A stretch of DNA of 64,000 nt. Source: Pseudomonas sp. 102515. Lineage in GTDB: Bacteria > Pseudomonadota > Gammaproteobacteria > Pseudomonadales > Pseudomonadaceae. Shown here piece after piece: positions 54,449-63,089 of the stretch. The DNA lies in NCBI RefSeq assembly GCF_031085165.1, contig NZ_JAVHTY010000001.1, positions 744,001-808,000 on the forward strand, written 5' to 3'. The stretch's first letter is position 1, and each line of letters begins with the position of its first letter. The notes below the pieces were generated by a model, which was given only the letters and a program-made list of their open reading frames with translations, ran no database searches and was not told the DNA's origin. A program made the translations under genes and the position numbers.

Positions 54449-55404
54449 CGGCCTTCCTCGCGCTGCACGTCGATCCAGACGAACTTGGCCGGGTCGATCT
54501 GGCGTTCGTCGTCGAGGCGGTAGGCCACCAGCTTGCCGTACTTGACCGCGCTGTAGTCCAGGCAGGCCAGGTTGGGTCGCAGGGGTTCGGGATGGCCGTC
54601 GCGCCAGTAGTGACCGACGAACAGCAGCGGCTCATCCTGGCCGTAGCAGAGCAGCCCGGCCTTTTCCTCGTCGCTCAGAGGTTCACAGGCGATTTCCGCC
54701 GGCAGCGCATCGGGCTGGAAGACCACGTCGCCATAGGTCTGGGGATCGCTCTCCCAGAACTTGGTGCGAAAGCGCGCCCGCACATAGCCATCGCTGCCGG
54801 TGAGGCGCAGGCCGTGGGGCAAGGGCAGCGAGACGCCATTGAGCAGGCGCGACGCCACCCGGCTGGCCAGGCTACCGCCGACGATGGACTGGCGGACGAA
54901 GTCCTCGTCGATGCAGCCATCCGGATAATGGTGGAGGAATTCGTCGATCAGGCGTTGATCCCAGCAGGCATGGACGATGCGGAAATGGCCGAAGTCCTTG
55001 CACAGCGGAAGGGTGTAGAGCCAGCCCAGGTGGTCCTGCCACTCGCCGGGATGGTCGGCGAAGGCCGCCAGGGTCTCCTGGATGAGCTGACGATGGCGCG
55101 GCGTGTGCTCGCGCACCCAGGTCTGGCCGGTGCCGGGTAGCGCCGGGGTGTGCCAGGCCAGGGCATTGAGTTCGTGATTGCCGAGGATGCAGTGGGCATG
55201 GCCGCCTTCGACCATGGCCCGCACCCGGCGCAGCGAGCCGCGGATGCGCGGCCCGCGGTCGACCAGGTCACCGAGAAAGATCGCCTGGCGCTCGGGGTGC
55301 TGCCAGACGCCGTCCACCTGTCGATAGTCGAGGCGCTCCAGCAGCAGGTCCAGGGTATGGGCGCAGCCGTGGATGTCGCCGATCAGGTCGTAGCCCAGGG
55401 GCAT
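54445..55404 (-). CDS. metallophosphoesterase (calcineurin-like, 319 aa)
   Basis: Metal-binding motifs of the family appear in order: LIGDIHGC (about residues 8-15), FLGDLVDRGP (about 43-52), LGNHELNA (about 76-83) and VGHYWRDG (about 265). It resembles the symmetrical-tetraphosphatase / PrpA branch. It lies between nadK and the rhomboid gene in a tight operon: a one-base overlap with nadK and a four-base overlap with rhomboid. The physiological substrate is not evident. Confidence 0.85.
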   Translation of the reverse strand: MPLGYDLIGDIHGCAHTLDLLLERLDYRQVDGVWQHPERQAIFLGDLVDRGPRIRGSLRRVRAMVEGGHAHCILGNHELNALAWHTPALPGTGQTWVREHTPRHRQLIQETLAAFADHPGEWQDHLGWLYTLPLCKDFGHFRIVHACWDQRLIDEFLHHYPDGCIDEDFVRQSIVGGSLASRVASRLLNGVSLPLPHGLRLTGSDGYVRARFRTKFWESDPQTYGDVVFQPDALPAEIACEPLSDEEKAGLLCYGQDEPLLFVGHYWRDGHPEPLRPNLACLDYSAVKYGKLVAYRLDDERQIDPAKFVWIDVQREEGR

Positions 55405-56288
55405 CAGTCGTCTCCCAGCCGACTGCCCCAGCCGAGCTTGGTCCGGCAGATCTCGTAGTAATTGTGATCCAGCGGATGGATCAGCCTGAGCTTGTGGGGC
55501 TTCTTCTGAATGGTCACGGTATCGCCGGGTGCGCAGGTGAAATGATTCTGGCCGTCACATGAGACCTGCGGATAGATCGTCATGTTCGGCGAGACCAGGA
55601 TCGACAGGGTGCTGTCGCCGGACACCACGATGGGTCGGCTGGACAGGGTGTGGGGATACATGGGCACCACCACGATGGCATCCAGCTTGGGATGCATGAT
55701 GGGGCCGCCCGCCGACAGCGAGTAGGCGGTGGAACCTGTGGGGGTGGCGACGATCAGGCCATCGGCGCGCTGGCTGCAGACGAACTGGCCGTCGATGTAC
55801 AGCTCGAATTCGATCATCCGGGTGGACTTGCCCGGGTGCAGCACCACGTCGTTGAGGGCATCGCCCTGGCCGATCATCTCGCCGCCGCGCTCGACGAAGG
55901 CGTCCAGCAGGAAGCGCGTCTCCATCAGGTACTGACCGTCGAGCACCTCGGCGACCTTGGTCTCCAGTTCGTCGGGCCGGATGTCGGTGAGAAAGCCCAG
56001 CTTGCCGCGGTTGATGCCCAGCACCGGCACCCGTGGGCGCACCAGGGCACGGGCGGCGCCGAGCAGGCTGCCGTCGCCGCCGACCACGATCACCAAGTCG
56101 CAGATCTCGCCCATGAGCTTGCGCGACACCGTCTGCAGGCCGTGTCCGGGCAGGACCTCGGCAATGGTGTTTTCCAGGATGACGTTGCGCCCGCGTTGCA
56201 GCAGAAAGGTCTTGAGCCGGCGGATGGTGTCCAGCACCTGGGTGCTGCCGAGTCGACCGATGATGCCGATGTTACGAAAGGAGTCCAT
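55404..56288 (-). CDS. nadK: NAD(+) kinase
   Basis: A 294-residue enzyme phosphorylating NAD to NADP. GGDGS at residues 70-74 is the signature. NDVVLHPG, TPTGSTAYSLSAGGPIMHP and the C-terminal DHNYYEICRTKLGW match NadK. ATG 56288 gives MDSFRNIGIIGR, the usual Pseudomonas N-terminus; the frame extends upstream to 56366 without support. It is the first gene of the nadK-phosphoesterase-rhomboid operon, divergent from the DUF1853 gene (136 bases between). Confidence 0.95.
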   Translation of the reverse strand: MDSFRNIGIIGRLGSTQVLDTIRRLKTFLLQRGRNVILENTIAEVLPGHGLQTVSRKLMGEICDLVIVVGGDGSLLGAARALVRPRVPVLGINRGKLGFLTDIRPDELETKVAEVLDGQYLMETRFLLDAFVERGGEMIGQGDALNDVVLHPGKSTRMIEFELYIDGQFVCSQRADGLIVATPTGSTAYSLSAGGPIMHPKLDAIVVVPMYPHTLSSRPIVVSGDSTLSILVSPNMTIYPQVSCDGQNHFTCAPGDTVTIQKKPHKLRLIHPLDHNYYEICRTKLGWGSRLGDD

Positions 56289-56424
56289 GACGCGCCGGCG
56301 GCCCCGTTGGCTGGAAAGTGCGGAAAGTATGGGCGAAAGCCCGTGGCAGCGGCAAACCGCCCTCATCCGACCACGGGTCGCCGACGGTGATCCGCAGCGG
56401 CCCGGCTTGGCCTATGCTGGCACC

Positions 56425-57309
56425 ATGACGCCCTTCGCCGAGCTGCACGCCCTGCCCCGCCGCCTGAGCCAGCCCCAGGTGCGCGATCTCGCCTGGACCC
56501 TGGTCGCCGCGCCCTTGCTGGAAGCCGCCGACACCCGTCATCCGTTGGCCGCCAGCGACTGGGCGAGCCATCCCGAACGATTGGCCGATTGGCTGCGACA
56601 ACAGGACGCGGCGCCCGCGGCACTGGCGGCCTGGCTCGCCCAGGGCAGCGACCGCCGCCTGGGGCGTCAGTACGAAAGACTCTGGCAATTCGCCCTGGAG
56701 CGCGCCCCGGGGCTGCGGCTGCGCGCGGCCAACCTGCCCCTGCGCGACGGTGACCGTACCCTGGGTGAACTGGACCTGCTGGTGGAAGACGCCGAGGGGG
56801 TCCATCACCTGGAATTGGCGGTGAAGTTCTACCTGGGCGAAGGCCCGCCGGACGCGCCCCGCTGGCTGGGTCCCGGCGGCGAAGACCAGCTGGCACGCAA
56901 ACTCGCCCATCTGCGTCAGCGCCAGCTGCCGCTGTCGGCCACGCCCCTGGCCCAGGCCAGCCTGGCGGCGCTGGACATCGCCCCGCCACGGGCGGCGCTG
57001 TGGCTGGGCGGCTATCTGTTCCAGCCCCTCGACCGCCCCCTGCCCTCGCCGGCTGGCGCCCTGCCACCCCGACAACCCCAGCTGTGGTGCGAGCGCGGGC
57101 AACTGCCGGAGGGTCCTTGGGAGGTGCTGCCGAAGGGCCACTGGCTGGCACCCGCGGTGGCCGATACACCCTGCCTGCCCCTGCCGGACGGCGAGCCGAT
57201 CCGGCCGCAATTGCTGGTGCGGCGCGATGCACGCGGCGACGAGGACGCCCGGCTGTTCCTGGTGCCTGCGGGTTGGCCGGTTCAGCCGGTGGCCAACGCC
57301 GCCAGCTGA
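56425..57309 (+). CDS. DUF1853-family protein
   Basis: A 294-residue soluble protein. I recognise it as DUF1853 from FAELHALPRRLSQPQVRDLAW, RLGRQYERLWQFAL and the C-terminal half with WCERGQLPEGPW. The block LGELDLLVEDAEGVHHLELAVKFYL (about residues 113-137, quoted in part: GELDLLV and ELAVKF) has the spacing of a PD-(D/E)XK nuclease core, so a nucleic-acid enzyme is possible. ATG 56425 was chosen over a long upstream frame that runs antisense through nadK. Its last 28 bases overlap the convergent PLP-enzyme gene. Confidence 0.78.
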   Translation: MTPFAELHALPRRLSQPQVRDLAWTLVAAPLLEAADTRHPLAASDWASHPERLADWLRQQDAAPAALAAWLAQGSDRRLGRQYERLWQFALERAPGLRLRAANLPLRDGDRTLGELDLLVEDAEGVHHLELAVKFYLGEGPPDAPRWLGPGGEDQLARKLAHLRQRQLPLSATPLAQASLAALDIAPPRAALWLGGYLFQPLDRPLPSPAGALPPRQPQLWCERGQLPEGPWEVLPKGHWLAPAVADTPCLPLPDGEPIRPQLLVRRDARGDEDARLFLVPAGWPVQPVANAAS

Positions 57310-58205
57310 GTCTCCAGTGCGCGGCGGCCCTGGAGACCACCGCTGTGAACCAGCACCAGACGACTGCCCGGTGCCAGCGCGCCGCTCTCGATTGCCTGGC
57401 GCAGGGCCAGCCAGAGCTTGCCGGTATAGAGCGGATCCAGAGCAATCCCGGTCTGCGCCTCGAAGTCCGCCATGGCCCGGGCCAGCTCGGCATCGAGGCG
57501 GCCGAAGCCGCCGCGGCTGGCATCCAGCAGGCGCCAATTTGTGGTGGTGCGCTGCGCGAGCAACCGGTCGAGAGTGGCTTCCACGCCATGCCCGGGTGGC
57601 ACCGCCAGGCCACCCACCACCTGCCAGGCGGGATCGGCGGCGCGGATCACCCCGGCCAGGGTGGTGCCGGTACCGGCGGCCAGCCAGAGTTGCTGGCAAT
57701 CGGGCCAGCCCAGGCCGGCGAGTCCCTGCCGCACCTCCGTGACGATGGCCGCGCAGGCCGCGGCGGCCTGCTCGTCGCAGCCGCCTTCGGGAATGGGTAG
57801 CAACTCGGGATAGCGAGCCTGCCAGGGCTGCCAGAAGTCGACCGCATGCCGGCGGCGATAGCCGCCATAGCCGAGCCAGTGCAGGCTCATGCCATTGGCC
57901 TGCAGATCCCGGACGGTAGGCGTCAGGCAGGGCTCGCCACGCAAGAGGCCGACGGTGGCGAAGCCCTTCTCCCGGCCCAGAGCGGCCAGCGCATGCAGAT
58001 GATTGGAGTGGGCACCGCCGAGGCTGATGAGCCCGCGGCCCTCGCCCCGGGCCAGGCGTTCGCGCCAGGGCCGCAGCTTGTAGCCCTTGTTGCCATTGTG
58101 CCCGGCCGGGCGCTGATCCAGACGCAGCACCGCCAGGCGCAGGTCGCGCGGTGCCAGGGCGGCGAGCTGCACCTCCTGGAGCGCGGCGGGTGGGGGAAAT
58201 GTCAT
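57282..58205 (-). CDS. PLP-dependent deaminase of the ACC deaminase / D-cysteine desulfhydrase family
   Basis: A 307-residue fold-type II PLP enzyme. GNKGYKLRPW includes the Schiff-base lysine (Lys43). SLGGAHSNHLHALAALGRE is the phosphate/nucleophile-side block and AAGTGTTLAGV the PLP-phosphate loop. VHSGGLQG near the C-terminus is typical. ACC deaminase, D-cysteine desulfhydrase or a broader D-amino-acid activity are all possible; sequence alone does not decide. The start is 12 bases past the coiled-coil gene stop, so both are likely cotranscribed. Confidence 0.82.
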   Translation of the reverse strand: MTFPPPAALQEVQLAALAPRDLRLAVLRLDQRPAGHNGNKGYKLRPWRERLARGEGRGLISLGGAHSNHLHALAALGREKGFATVGLLRGEPCLTPTVRDLQANGMSLHWLGYGGYRRRHAVDFWQPWQARYPELLPIPEGGCDEQAAAACAAIVTEVRQGLAGLGWPDCQQLWLAAGTGTTLAGVIRAADPAWQVVGGLAVPPGHGVEATLDRLLAQRTTTNWRLLDASRGGFGRLDAELARAMADFEAQTGIALDPLYTGKLWLALRQAIESGALAPGSRLVLVHSGGLQGRRALETQLAALATG

Positions 58206-58216
58206 CGGCCAGCGAG

Positions 58217-59560
58217 TCAGAGATTGGCGACGTCACCATCGCTGTCATCGCCGCGGTGCTCGGCGCACAGGGTCGAACGCAGCGGATCGAACTGGGCGGG
58301 ATGTTCGACCCGTACCACCGGCCGCCCGCAGCGCTCGCCATCCACCTCGGCCTGGCACACCGGCTGCTGGTGGTGCTCCAGCCAGCGCTGGTACTGCTCG
58401 CGGCTGACCTTGCAGTGCTCGGCGACATAACCCAGGGGGTCCGTGCTGAAACGCGGGACGTCCTGGCGACTGAGGATCAGATGACCGGCGCCGGGCTGGA
58501 AGGTGACGAACAGGATGCCCTGACGCGCCAGGCGCTCCAGCTGGCCTTCGTTGCTGTCGCCGATCAGCTGGGCGCAGCGCTCGCGCAGCTGGCGGATGTC
58601 TTCCTGCAACTGGCCGTCCAGCTCGTCGCGGTACTTGAGTTCCACCTCGCGGATGGTCAGCTGGTTCTTCAGCTCGCCCACGGCGGCGGCCACCCGGGCC
58701 TCGCTCTCGGCTTCGGACTGGATGCGCAGCGCCTCGATCTTGTAGAGGGCGTTGCGCTCCAGGGTGCGCATCTGCTCGTTGAGTTCTTCGCGCTGCTGCC
58801 GGGCCTGCTCGTGCTGCTGCTCCAGGTGCCGGGCCAGGGCGGCGTAGCGCACCTCCAGCTCGGCCTTGGCGGCGCGCACTTCCTCGGCGTCGCGCTGCAG
58901 ACGCGCCAGGTCTTCCTGGTGCTGGCGGGTCAGGGTCAACAGCCGGGTGCGCTGCCCGGCGATCAGCTTGTCCAGCGCCTCCTGGTGTTCCTGGGCGAGG
59001 ATGCGGCGGACCCGTTCGAGACGGGCCTCGACGTCGATGCCATCGGCGGCGCTGGGATGGTATTCCCCGGCCAGCTCCACCTCGCCATCGCGCGGCGCGA
59101 CCAGGCCCAGGCAATCGCGGATCGCTTGCCAGTCATCGTGCTCGGCCTCGCTGCGCGGATCCCAGAGATCGCCCTGGTGCCAGGAAATCGGACAATGACT
59201 GCGACTGGCCAGGCGGATCGGCCCGGCGCCCAGGTCGGGACCGACATCGCCGCGCTCGGCCAGCTCCCCCAGCGGCAGATCCCATTCCGGCAGCGGACTG
59301 CCCTGGGCATCGAAGGCCAGCAGGAAAAACACCGCGGCCTTGACCCGGCGGTGATCGTCCAGCAGCAGATAGACGAAGCGATGGCGCCGTCCGGCGCAGT
59401 CGAGCAGCGTCTGGTCGCCCTGCCAGAGCGCCTGGAAATCGGGAAACAGCAAGGCGCGATTCACACCCTGGTCGCCGAACCCCAGCACCACCGGGGTCAG
59501 TACCGCCTCTTCGTTCAACGTCTCTGCCATCTCTCGCCGCGTGCTCTGTCGATCCCACAT
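58217..59560 (-). CDS. long coiled-coil protein with C-terminal Cys cluster (447 aa), unknown
   Basis: The N-terminal part (about 1-165) is globular: VVLGFGDQGVNRALLFPDF and HRFVYLLLDDHRRVKAAVFF. Residues about 175-345 form a nearly uninterrupted heptad-rich coiled coil dense in Gln, Glu, Arg and Leu. The C-terminus holds cysteines and a histidine (VCQAEVDGERCG and LCAEH) that could bind zinc. Such pseudomonad proteins are sometimes annotated as chromosome-partitioning proteins, without support that I can see. ATG 59560 is tentative; ATG 59530 (MAETLNEEAVL) is an alternative. 59561-59815 holds no gene. Confidence 0.72.
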   Translation of the reverse strand: MWDRQSTRREMAETLNEEAVLTPVVLGFGDQGVNRALLFPDFQALWQGDQTLLDCAGRRHRFVYLLLDDHRRVKAAVFFLLAFDAQGSPLPEWDLPLGELAERGDVGPDLGAGPIRLASRSHCPISWHQGDLWDPRSEAEHDDWQAIRDCLGLVAPRDGEVELAGEYHPSAADGIDVEARLERVRRILAQEHQEALDKLIAGQRTRLLTLTRQHQEDLARLQRDAEEVRAAKAELEVRYAALARHLEQQHEQARQQREELNEQMRTLERNALYKIEALRIQSEAESEARVAAAVGELKNQLTIREVELKYRDELDGQLQEDIRQLRERCAQLIGDSNEGQLERLARQGILFVTFQPGAGHLILSRQDVPRFSTDPLGYVAEHCKVSREQYQRWLEHHQQPVCQAEVDGERCGRPVVRVEHPAQFDPLRSTLCAEHRGDDSDGDVANL

Positions 59561-59782
59561 GAATACCGAGGCCGGCGTCTCGCCGATTGGCGATCGGACC
59601 TGCGTCCGCCCGCCGACCTCCGGCGGCGACGCGCTTGACCCGCGTCTCCGCCCGACTCCCGAAGCGCCGGGCCCCCACCCGACGCATCAGGACGGCAGCT
59701 TAGCCAATCCTGCTCGGCGGAATGGAAGAGAGGCCAGACATTGGGACGAGGGTCGGTCTGGAACCGATGTTATGCGGAGTGG

Positions 59783-59803
59783 ATCACGGAAATCATCCGT
59801 GAT
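59783..59803 (-). terminator. hairpin downstream of fadH
   Basis: ATCACGGA-AATCA-TCCGTGAT is a perfect eight-pair stem with a five-base loop, 12 bases after the fadH stop on the minus strand. It is not followed by a T-tract on that strand. Confidence 0.45.
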
Positions 59804-59815
59804 TGCAACGAAGAG

Positions 59816-61870
59816 TTACAGCTCGGCGGCAAGTCGAGTGGCCTGATCGATGGCACGCTTGGCATCGAGTTCGGCGGCGACATCCGCGCCGCCGACCCGA
59901 TGCACCGCCACGCCAGCACCGAGCAACTCGTCTTCCAGCTCACGCAGGGACTCCTGGCCCGCGCAGAGCACGACGTTGTCGACGTCCAATACCTGCTCGG
60001 CCCCATCGGGCAGGCGCAGGTGCAGGCCGGCGTCGTCGACACCCAGGTATTCCACCCCACCGATCGCCTTGACGCCACGCTGCTGCAGGCGCGCGCGGTG
60101 GATCCAGCCGGTGGTCTTGCCCAGGCCCTTGCCCGGTTTGCCCGGCTTGCGCTGCAGCAGCCAGACCTCGCGCGGCACCGCCGGCGGCGCGGCCGGTGCC
60201 AGCCCGCCGCGGCTGCTGAAACTGGGGTCTATGCCCCACTCCCGGTAGAAGGCGGTGATGGGCTCCGATTCCTGATGGCCGTGGGTGAGGAAATCCGCCA
60301 CATCGAAGCCGATGCCCCCGGCGCCGATCAGGGCCACCCGCCGCCCTACCGGCTTGCGCTCCAGCAGGACGTCCAGGTAGCCCAGCACCTTGGGATGGTC
60401 GACCCCCGGAATGGGTGGCACCCGCGGCGTCACCCCGGTGGCCAGGATCACTCCGGCGAAGCCTTCGGCCTGCAACTCGGCGGCGCTGACCCGGCGATTC
60501 AGGCGGACGTCCACCGCCAGTCGCTCCAGGCGCCGCTGGAAATACCTCAGAGTCTCGCCGAATTCTTCCTTGCCGGGAATGCGCTTGGCGACATTGAACT
60601 GGCCCCCGATGCGCTCGCTGGCCTCGAACAGCACTACCCGATGCCCCCGCTCCGCCAGGGTGCAGGCGGCGGCCAGTCCAGCCGGTCCGGCGCCGACCAC
60701 GGCGAAGGTACGAGGCTGGGTGGCGGGCAGGATCTGCAACTCGGTCTCGTGGCAGGCGCGCGGATTGACCAGGCAGCTGGTCAGCTTGCCAGCGAAGGTG
60801 TGGTCCAGGCAGGCCTGGTTGCAGGCGATGCAGGTATTGATCTCGTCGGCGCGGCCGGCGGCGGCCTTGGCGACGAAGTCCGGGTCGGCCAGCAACGGCC
60901 GGGCCATGGACACCAGGTCGGCCTGGCCGGCGGCGAGGATGGCCTCGGCCACCTCGGGGGTATTGATGCGGTTGGTGGCGATCAGCGGCACCCGCACCCG
61001 GCCCTTGAGCTGCGCGGTGACCGCGGCGAAGGCGCCGCGCGGCACCAGGGTCGCGATGGTGGGAATGCGCGCCTCGTGCCAGCCGATGCCGGTGTTGATC
61101 AAGCTGACGCCGGCGTCTTCCAGCCAGAGTGCCAGTTGCAGGCACTCCTCGGGGGTGCTGCCGTGTTCCACCAGATCCAGCAGCGAGAGGCGGAAGATGA
61201 TCAGGAAGTCCGGGCCGGTTGCCGCGCGGATGCCCGCGACGATAGCCAGCGGCATGCGGCAGCGACTGGCGAAATCGCCGCCCCAGCGATCCGTGCGGTG
61301 ATTGGTCCGCGCGGCGATGAACTGGTTGATGAAGTAGCCTTCGGAACCCATCACCTCGACGCCGTCGTAACCGGCCTGCTGCGCCAGGGTGGCACAGCGG
61401 ATGAAGGCGGCGATCTGCCCCTCCACTTCGGCCTCCTTCAGTTCGCGTGGGGTGAAGGGATTGATCGGTGCCTGCAGCGCCGAGGGCGCCACCAGTTGGG
61501 GGTTATAGGCATAGCGACCGGCGTGCAGGATCTGCAGGCAGATACGGCCGCCGGCGGCGTGGACCGCGTCCGTTACCGGCCGATGGTGCTCGGCCTCCTC
61601 GGGAGTGGTCAGCTTGGCCGCGCCCTTGGCCACCGCCCCCTCCTCGTTCGGCGCTATGCCCCCGGTGACGATCAGCCCCACCCCGCCCCGCGCTCGCTCG
61701 GCGAAGAAGGCGGCCATCCGCGCGAAGCCGCCGGGCCGCTCTTCCAGCCCCGTGTGCATGGACCCCATCACCACGCGATTGCGCAAGGTGATCGACCCCA
61801 CGGGCAGGGGTTCGAGCAGATGCGGATAGCTATTCAAAGGGGTGGTATTACGGGGGGCGAGCTCGATCAT
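59816..61870 (-). CDS. fadH: NADPH-dependent 2,4-dienoyl-CoA reductase
   Basis: A 684-residue flavoenzyme that reduces 2,4-dienoyl-CoA intermediates in beta-oxidation of unsaturated fatty acids. The N-terminal FMN TIM barrel of the old-yellow-enzyme family (PLPVGSITLRNRVVMGSMHT, FAERARGGVGLIVTGGIAPN) is followed by [4Fe-4S] ligands (INTCIACNQACLD, TSCLVNP, about 335-365). Next come an FAD site (VVGAGPAGLAAACTLAERG) and an NADPH site (LIGAGGIGFDVADFL). ATG 61870 has GGAG upstream. The frame is open to 62074, but that extension overlaps the divergent gene start and is rejected. Confidence 0.94.
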   Translation of the reverse strand: MIELAPRNTTPLNSYPHLLEPLPVGSITLRNRVVMGSMHTGLEERPGGFARMAAFFAERARGGVGLIVTGGIAPNEEGAVAKGAAKLTTPEEAEHHRPVTDAVHAAGGRICLQILHAGRYAYNPQLVAPSALQAPINPFTPRELKEAEVEGQIAAFIRCATLAQQAGYDGVEVMGSEGYFINQFIAARTNHRTDRWGGDFASRCRMPLAIVAGIRAATGPDFLIIFRLSLLDLVEHGSTPEECLQLALWLEDAGVSLINTGIGWHEARIPTIATLVPRGAFAAVTAQLKGRVRVPLIATNRINTPEVAEAILAAGQADLVSMARPLLADPDFVAKAAAGRADEINTCIACNQACLDHTFAGKLTSCLVNPRACHETELQILPATQPRTFAVVGAGPAGLAAACTLAERGHRVVLFEASERIGGQFNVAKRIPGKEEFGETLRYFQRRLERLAVDVRLNRRVSAAELQAEGFAGVILATGVTPRVPPIPGVDHPKVLGYLDVLLERKPVGRRVALIGAGGIGFDVADFLTHGHQESEPITAFYREWGIDPSFSSRGGLAPAAPPAVPREVWLLQRKPGKPGKGLGKTTGWIHRARLQQRGVKAIGGVEYLGVDDAGLHLRLPDGAEQVLDVDNVVLCAGQESLRELEDELLGAGVAVHRVGGADVAAELDAKRAIDQATRLAAEL

Positions 61871-62066
61871 GGCGGTCTCCGGTGGTTGGCCTTTCTGGGA
61901 AAGCCTGGCGCCACGATAGGAGCAGCGCGGGCTGGCCTCAATCACCAGAAATGACAACCTCTTTACCCAGATGTACAGCCACCCCTTGGCAGTGGCGGTC
62001 GGGTCTCCTACCCTGGGCACCTTTATCTCGCCCGGCCCAGGAGGCCGGGACCGCTCTGGAGTGCCG

Positions 62067-63089
62067 ATGCGCAAGCTCGTGTTCCTGGTGCTGATCGCCC
62101 TGTTCGCCGTGCTGGCGGGCTGGGTGGCCCAGCGGCCAGCCTTCCATTACCTGTCGGATCTGCGCAGCAGCCTGGCGGTGGACCTGACCACCACGCCAGC
62201 CGCGGCGACCACCGGCAACCTGCTGGGGATCGAGCCCGAACTGGTCGTCCTGGACTATGGCGATCCCGAGCGATTGCGCCTCAAGCTCGATGCCTATCTG
62301 GCCAATGCACGGCACCTGGGCCTGATCGGCGCCCAGACCATCGTGGTGCTGCCCGAGCACCTGGGCACGCCCCTGGCGCTGATGGGCGAGAAGCCCGAGG
62401 TCTATGCCGCCGCGCGCAGCGAAGAAGCCATCCAGTGGCTGCTGCTGGGCAACCCATTGCGTGTGGCCCGCGCCTGGTTCCAGGCCGAGGGTGACCGGCG
62501 CCTGGCCGACAGCCTGTTGCGCATGAAGGCCTGGGACATGGCCAGCGCCTACCAGCAACTCTTCGGCGGCCTCGCCCGCCAGTACGGCGTCACCCTGGTG
62601 GCCGGCTCCATCGTCCTGCCCGGTCCGACCCTGGTCGAAGGCGAATTGCAGGTGGGCACGGGACCTTTGCGCAATGTCACCCTGGTCTTCGGCCCCGACG
62701 GCAAGGTGCTCGGCCAACCGCTGGTGCGACCGCTGACGGCCAGGGACAGCGGCGACGATCTCAGCCCGCCCCTGCTGCGGCTGGAGACGCCACTGGGCCG
62801 TCTCGGCGTCATCCAGGGTAGCGACACCGGTCGCGCCGGCGTGCTGGATGCTCCCCAGGTGGACCTGCTGGCGATCCCCGCCCTCGCCTCGGGCACCACC
62901 CCGGCATCGGCACCCTTCGACGTCCAGCGCCTGCGCGCCGCCGGCATCCGTGCCGCCCTGGAAGTGCAGCTGCGCGGCCGTCTCTGGGAATGGCAGGCCG
63001 GCGGCGGCAGCCAGGCCTTCATCCCGGATGCGGCAGCGGCCACCGATTCCGCCCAGGCCGGCAGCAAGCTGATCAATCTGCGGCTATGA
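62067..63089 (+). CDS. carbon-nitrogen hydrolase (nitrilase)-fold protein lacking catalytic cysteine
   Basis: A 340-residue protein with an N-terminal membrane anchor or signal (KLVFLVLIALFAVLAGWVA, about residues 3-21), then a nitrilase-like alpha-beta-beta-alpha domain. The usual catalytic Glu is present (TIVVLPEHLG). The segment where the nucleophile should occur reads LGVIQGSDTGRAG instead of the usual ICYE/D form. The whole protein contains no cysteine, and the expected lysine region has VRPLTARD. It therefore looks catalytically inactive or reprogrammed. ATG 62067 follows GGAG. Its stop overlaps the AraC-type regulator start (ATGA), so the two are coupled. Confidence 0.75.
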   Translation: MRKLVFLVLIALFAVLAGWVAQRPAFHYLSDLRSSLAVDLTTTPAAATTGNLLGIEPELVVLDYGDPERLRLKLDAYLANARHLGLIGAQTIVVLPEHLGTPLALMGEKPEVYAAARSEEAIQWLLLGNPLRVARAWFQAEGDRRLADSLLRMKAWDMASAYQQLFGGLARQYGVTLVAGSIVLPGPTLVEGELQVGTGPLRNVTLVFGPDGKVLGQPLVRPLTARDSGDDLSPPLLRLETPLGRLGVIQGSDTGRAGVLDAPQVDLLAIPALASGTTPASAPFDVQRLRAAGIRAALEVQLRGRLWEWQAGGGSQAFIPDAAAATDSAQAGSKLINLRL

